Assembly (NCBI GenBank): GCA_021604265.1
Contig: BQIY01000050.1
Location: forward strand, 1 to 9,962
Direction of reading: 5' to 3'
From: Nitrospirales bacterium
GTDB taxonomy: Bacteria; Nitrospirota; Nitrospiria; Nitrospirales; UBA8639
DNA length: 9,962 nt
The translations under genes and the position numbers were made by a program. The notes below the pieces were generated by a model. That model saw only the letters and a list, made by a program, of their open reading frames with translations, ran no database searches and had not been told where the DNA came from. Positions 7,162 to 9,962 of the stretch are shown here, piece after piece (the stretch's first letter is position 1; each line of letters starts with the position of its first letter).

Positions 7162-8461
7162 TACCCGAGACATTATTGCCCGTCACTTTCATTGCGCTTC
7201 GGGCGTATTGGAATTCGGAGAACACGTATCTGTTGAGACGATTGCTGCGACGTATGGGACTCCGTTGTTTATTTACGATGCCGCGGTTCTTGATCGAAAG
7301 TATGAACTCCTGCGTCAGACGTTGCCTCGGAATTTTGCCATGAGTTATTCCGTCAAAGCGAATCCTTCTCAAGCGATTCTCAAGCATTTTTTACGGAAGG
7401 GCTGCGGATTGGAAATTGCTTCAAGCGGAGAATTTCTTCAAGCGTTGCAAGCAGGTTGTGAGTCGAACTCGATTGTGTTCGCAGGGCCGGGAAAAACAGA
7501 AGCGGAATTGGAACTCGTGTTGGCGAAAGGCATTGGAGAAATCCATATCGAATCTATTCTGGAAGTTGACCGCATTGCCGCGATCAGTCAACGGTTGGGG
7601 GTCAAAGCCAATGTTGCCATCCGAGTCAACCCAACAGGAGAAGCGTTGGGCGGCGCCATGCGGATGGGGGGACAATCCACGCCTTTTGGCATTGATGAGG
7701 AAGAACTCGAATCGGTTGTTGCACAAGTCTGTTCGAACCCTGTACTCAACTTCAGGGGACTGCATTTATTTTCGGGAACGCAAATCCTGGATTACGCAGT
7801 CTTAGTTTCTCAATACCGAAAAGGGCTGGATATTGCCAGGCGAATTGTCCAAAAAACTGGAATACCTCTTTGCACGTTAGATTTTGGCGGCGGCTGGGGA
7901 ATACCTTACTTTGGAAAAGAGATGGAATTAGATACTGAAAAACTGGAATCTGAGCTGGATGACGTGTTTTCTGACGTTCAACATGACCCAGCCTTTGCTG
8001 GCACGCAATTCATGGTTGAACCAGGACGATACCTTGTTGGCGAAGCTGGTGTGTACGTCACACAAATTACTGACGTGAAAGTTTCTCGAGGAAAAAAGTT
8101 CCTGATTGTTGATGGAGGGATGCATCAACATTTGGCTGCGTCTGGAAATTTTGGGCAAGTCATTAAAAAAAATTTTCCGGTCTGTCTTGTGAACAAGATT
8201 GATCAGCCAGTGAACGAAACCGTCGATGTGGTGGGACCGCTCTGTACACCGCTGGATGTTTTGGCGCGTGGCATTCAGCTGCCTGAAGCAACAGTTGGTG
8301 ATCTTGTCGGCGTTCTCCAATCCGGTGCCTACGGAAGAACGGCAAGTCCCTTGCAATTTTTAAGTCATTGTTCACCCCCGGAGGTCTTGGTTGAAGGTGG
8401 GGAGGCGAAGCTTATTCGTCGGAGGGGGACCTGCGAAGATTTGACAAGAGATTGCGTCTAA
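7154..8461 (+). CDS. PLP-dependent decarboxylase (fold type III), exosortase A system-associated type
   Basis: A 435-residue relative of diaminopimelate/ornithine decarboxylases. The alanine-racemase-like barrel carries the PLP lysine in YSVKAN (K68), the His that stacks on the PLP ring in HLFSGTQ (204-210, replacing the usual HIGSQ), the phosphate-binding GGG (245-247) and EPGR (289-292). The C-terminal beta domain supplies CTPLD (364-368) and GAYG (391-394). Cys364 and Asp368 keep the spacing of the classic C-E-S-x-D motif, but the Glu is Thr365, so the substrate may differ from diaminopimelate. The protein is complete and typical in length. ATG 7154 lies inside the ligase gene, so the two proteins are probably made together. 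It may decarboxylate an amino acid either free or tethered to the carrier protein; this is inference. It is unlikely to be housekeeping LysA given its context and altered motifs. Confidence 0.87.
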   Translation: MPDTRDIIARHFHCASGVLEFGEHVSVETIAATYGTPLFIYDAAVLDRKYELLRQTLPRNFAMSYSVKANPSQAILKHFLRKGCGLEIASSGEFLQALQAGCESNSIVFAGPGKTEAELELVLAKGIGEIHIESILEVDRIAAISQRLGVKANVAIRVNPTGEALGGAMRMGGQSTPFGIDEEELESVVAQVCSNPVLNFRGLHLFSGTQILDYAVLVSQYRKGLDIARRIVQKTGIPLCTLDFGGGWGIPYFGKEMELDTEKLESELDDVFSDVQHDPAFAGTQFMVEPGRYLVGEAGVYVTQITDVKVSRGKKFLIVDGGMHQHLAASGNFGQVIKKNFPVCLVNKIDQPVNETVDVVGPLCTPLDVLARGIQLPEATVGDLVGVLQSGAYGRTASPLQFLSHCSPPEVLVEGGEAKLIRRRGTCEDLTRDCV

Positions 8462-8538
8462 TCCGTCGTTATCATGTTCATTGATTATAGCCTATGCGAT
8501 CTAGGGCTGAGACATCGTGCAATAGGGCGTGAGTTTAA

Positions 8539-9762
8539 TTGAATGTCTGCCCATTTGAGTATGTTAGGAGTGATCGTGAGCTTGCAGACGAGGATGTGCC
8601 GATAGACTGTATGGAATTTGTCGTATCACGAGATCCTCGTTTACTTATCCAAAGCCTGATTCCGTCACTTTCTCGGAAAGCACTGCCTGGTCCCGTTAAA
8701 GGGAGTGTGACTTCATATCATTTCTGGGCCAGAAATGCGTTATTTCATGGACTTGGAGCCTTGGGTCTTCAGCCTGGCGATAAGGTTCTGGTTCCGGCCT
8801 TTCACTGTTCGACAGTGGTGGAGCCGATTCTTCACTATGGCTGTGTGGTCGTGTTTTATCATGTGAATCGTGATGGGATCGTCGACTTCGAAGACATGGC
8901 TCGAAAAGTCGACTCCCTGACAAAGGCTGTGCTTGCCATTCATTATTTTGGCGTTCTCCAGCCTGTAAAGACAATTCGAGAATTCTGTCACCATCACCAA
9001 CTTTTTTTTATTGAAGATTGTGCTCATCTCTTAATGGGCGAGGGTGACGATGGTCCACTTGGCAGTGTCGGAGATATCAGTATTTTCAGTTGGCGGAAAT
9101 TTTTTCCGATTTATGATGGAGGGATGTTGGTCTGTAATCAGGCTCAAATGCTCCCAACTGTCCCTTGGGATGGATTTGGAGGGTGGCTTCATCTTAAAAT
9201 TGTCAAAAATCTTTTTGAAAAATATTTATCCGACCGATCAGCCGTGAGGCTTCCTGTCGTTTTGAATTGTGAGAACCCTGATCCTGAGAGAGAGGACTGT
9301 GTCTCAGAAGCCGAGGTGAGGGCGAAGCTTCAACCCAAGACTCTTTCTGCGGAGTTTGATGCCTTACAAATAAATTGGCCGATGAGTCCATGGTCTCGAT
9401 TCATTTTAGAACACATCGACTTGCCGGCGGTGATGCAGAAACGCCAAGAACATTCGAAGTTTCTTAACCAAGCTTTGGGTGAAGTATCTGGCGTTCGTCC
9501 GTGGTCTACAGCAGGAGTCAATGGCGTGTGCGCTTGGGCATTTCCGATTGTCTCGGAAAATCGAACGGACCTTCATATTCAATTGAGAAAACGAGGGATT
9601 CAGTCATTTTCTTGGGATGGGGTGATTCATCCTAGCCTTCCTTTGGAGGAGTTTCAGGACGCCAGATTTTTGTATGAGCGCCTGGTCTTGTTGCCGAACC
9701 ATCAAAGTTTAACTCAGGAAGAGTTACACTTTGTCATAGAGAGTGTGAAAGACGTGTTGTGA
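8539..9762 (+). CDS. DegT/DnrJ/EryC1/StrS-family aminotransferase homologue
   Basis: A 407-residue fold type I PLP protein of the sugar-aminotransferase superfamily. Landmarks are VPAFHC (85-90), HYFG (135-138), IEDCAH with the PLP-nitrogen Asp (D160) and SWRKFFPIYDGG (184-195), where K187 is the probable Schiff-base lysine. The surrounding S-W-R-K replaces the usual S-F-x-x-T-K. LPNHQSLTQEEL near the C-terminus is a typical ending. Classical members convert keto-sugar nucleotides to amino sugars, giving an amine that the upstream acyltransferases could modify. The start is uncertain: TTG 8539 is preceded by AGGGCGTGAG (8524-8533), while ATG 8611 would give 383 residues and drop an acidic N-terminal stretch. 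The 77-base gap after the decarboxylase has no clear terminator or promoter. Family placement is solid; the divergent lysine motif leaves the substrate open. Confidence 0.8.
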   Translation: MNVCPFEYVRSDRELADEDVPIDCMEFVVSRDPRLLIQSLIPSLSRKALPGPVKGSVTSYHFWARNALFHGLGALGLQPGDKVLVPAFHCSTVVEPILHYGCVVVFYHVNRDGIVDFEDMARKVDSLTKAVLAIHYFGVLQPVKTIREFCHHHQLFFIEDCAHLLMGEGDDGPLGSVGDISIFSWRKFFPIYDGGMLVCNQAQMLPTVPWDGFGGWLHLKIVKNLFEKYLSDRSAVRLPVVLNCENPDPEREDCVSEAEVRAKLQPKTLSAEFDALQINWPMSPWSRFILEHIDLPAVMQKRQEHSKFLNQALGEVSGVRPWSTAGVNGVCAWAFPIVSENRTDLHIQLRKRGIQSFSWDGVIHPSLPLEEFQDARFLYERLVLLPNHQSLTQEELHFVIESVKDVL

Positions 9763-9767
9763 GGCTG

Positions 9768-9812
9768 GGTGGAGTTCGCATGTCGTGTTCTCAAATGCTG
9801 AACGTCGAATAA
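9768..9812 (+). promoter_or_regulatory. Ribosome-binding site and possible 10-codon leader ORF before the last gene
   Basis: GGTGGAG (9768-9774) lies 5 bases before ATG 9780. That ATG opens a frame of only 10 codons (MSCSQMLNVE) ending in TAA 9810-9812. The last A of the stop is the first base of the ATG of the next gene (TAATG), a classic re-initiation junction. The glycosyltransferase ATG itself has no Shine-Dalgarno sequence. The alternative is that the same site, at 10-base spacing, serves GTG 9785, which is in frame with the glycosyltransferase and would lengthen it by nine residues. Confidence 0.35.
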
Positions 9813-9962
9813 TGGCTGACTCATCAACAATCAAGAATGTTTTGATGGTGGCATTTCATTACCCGCCTTTTTCAGGGGGAAGTGGTGTACATCGGACCTT
9901 GAAGTTTTCACGGTATCTCCCGCAGTATCAATGGAGACCGATCATGTTGACCCCTCATGTCC
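9812..9962 (+). CDS. GT4-type (GT-B) glycosyltransferase, N-terminal fragment
   Basis: The frame runs from ATG 9812 off the end of the window (50 complete codons). After a short polar start it gives KNVLMVAFHYPPFSGGSGVHR (about residues 8-28), the first beta strand and glycine-rich loop typical of the N-terminal domain of family 4 glycosyltransferases, then a helix (LKFSRYLPQY) and the second strand (RPIMLTPH). Members transfer a sugar from a nucleotide donor in the cytoplasm. The C-terminal nucleotide-binding domain is beyond the window, so completeness and activity cannot be judged. GTG 9785 is a possible earlier in-frame start. Position directly after the aminotransferase supports membership of the same glycan cluster. 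Confidence 0.75.
   Translation, partial: MADSSTIKNVLMVAFHYPPFSGGSGVHRTLKFSRYLPQYQWRPIMLTPHV

Noticed and set aside
7421..8375. Long minus-strand frames opposite the decarboxylase
   Set aside because: They are antisense shadows of a gene with intact catalytic motifs and show no recognisable protein pattern of their own.
7154..8461. Housekeeping lysA (diaminopimelate decarboxylase)
   Set aside because: It overlaps an acyl-AMP ligase within a glycan cluster and has altered HIGSQ and CESxD motifs.

Overview
The window is a one-directional stretch of a bacterial polysaccharide (EPS/capsule) biosynthesis cluster. All nine recognisable coding regions lie on the + strand with short gaps, overlaps or stop-start junctions. 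Base composition is close to balanced. The acyl-AMP ligase and the PLP decarboxylase resemble the two families named after exosortase A (PEP-CTERM) EPS loci. Such loci occur in Gram-negative environmental bacteria (Proteobacteria, Nitrospirota and others). A Nitrospirota-like or proteobacterial host is plausible, but this is a weak inference. No rRNA, tRNA, CRISPR array, transposon or exosortase gene was seen.

Layout. 1-245: C-terminal end of a polysaccharide deacetylase. 258-1316 and 1320-2363: two consecutive GNAT-fold acyltransferases. 2381-2653: an acyl carrier protein. 2656-4359: a multi-span GT-C (GT39/PMT-like) membrane glycosyltransferase. 4360-4483: a 124-base gap. 4484-5413: a family 2 glycosyltransferase. 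5414-5574: a 161-base gap holding a strong Shine-Dalgarno sequence with no obvious partner. 5575-7161: an acyl-AMP ligase. 7154-8461: a fold-type III PLP decarboxylase overlapping the ligase. 8539-9762: a DegT/DnrJ/EryC1/StrS-type sugar aminotransferase homologue. 9812 to the end: the N-terminus of a GT4-type glycosyltransferase.

How the genes may work together. The glycosyltransferases and the deacetylase fit assembly and trimming of a surface glycan. The aminotransferase could supply an amino sugar. The ligase, carrier protein and decarboxylase form a possible carrier-bound acyl or aminoacyl pathway: the ligase activates and loads an acid on the carrier, and the decarboxylase acts on the free or carrier-bound acid. 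One or both GNAT proteins could transfer the product to a sugar amine. This chemistry is inference from family membership and co-location. The nearest known analogies are D-alanine loading by DltA/DltC and decarboxylation of a carrier-bound glutamyl group by BtrK in butirosin biosynthesis.
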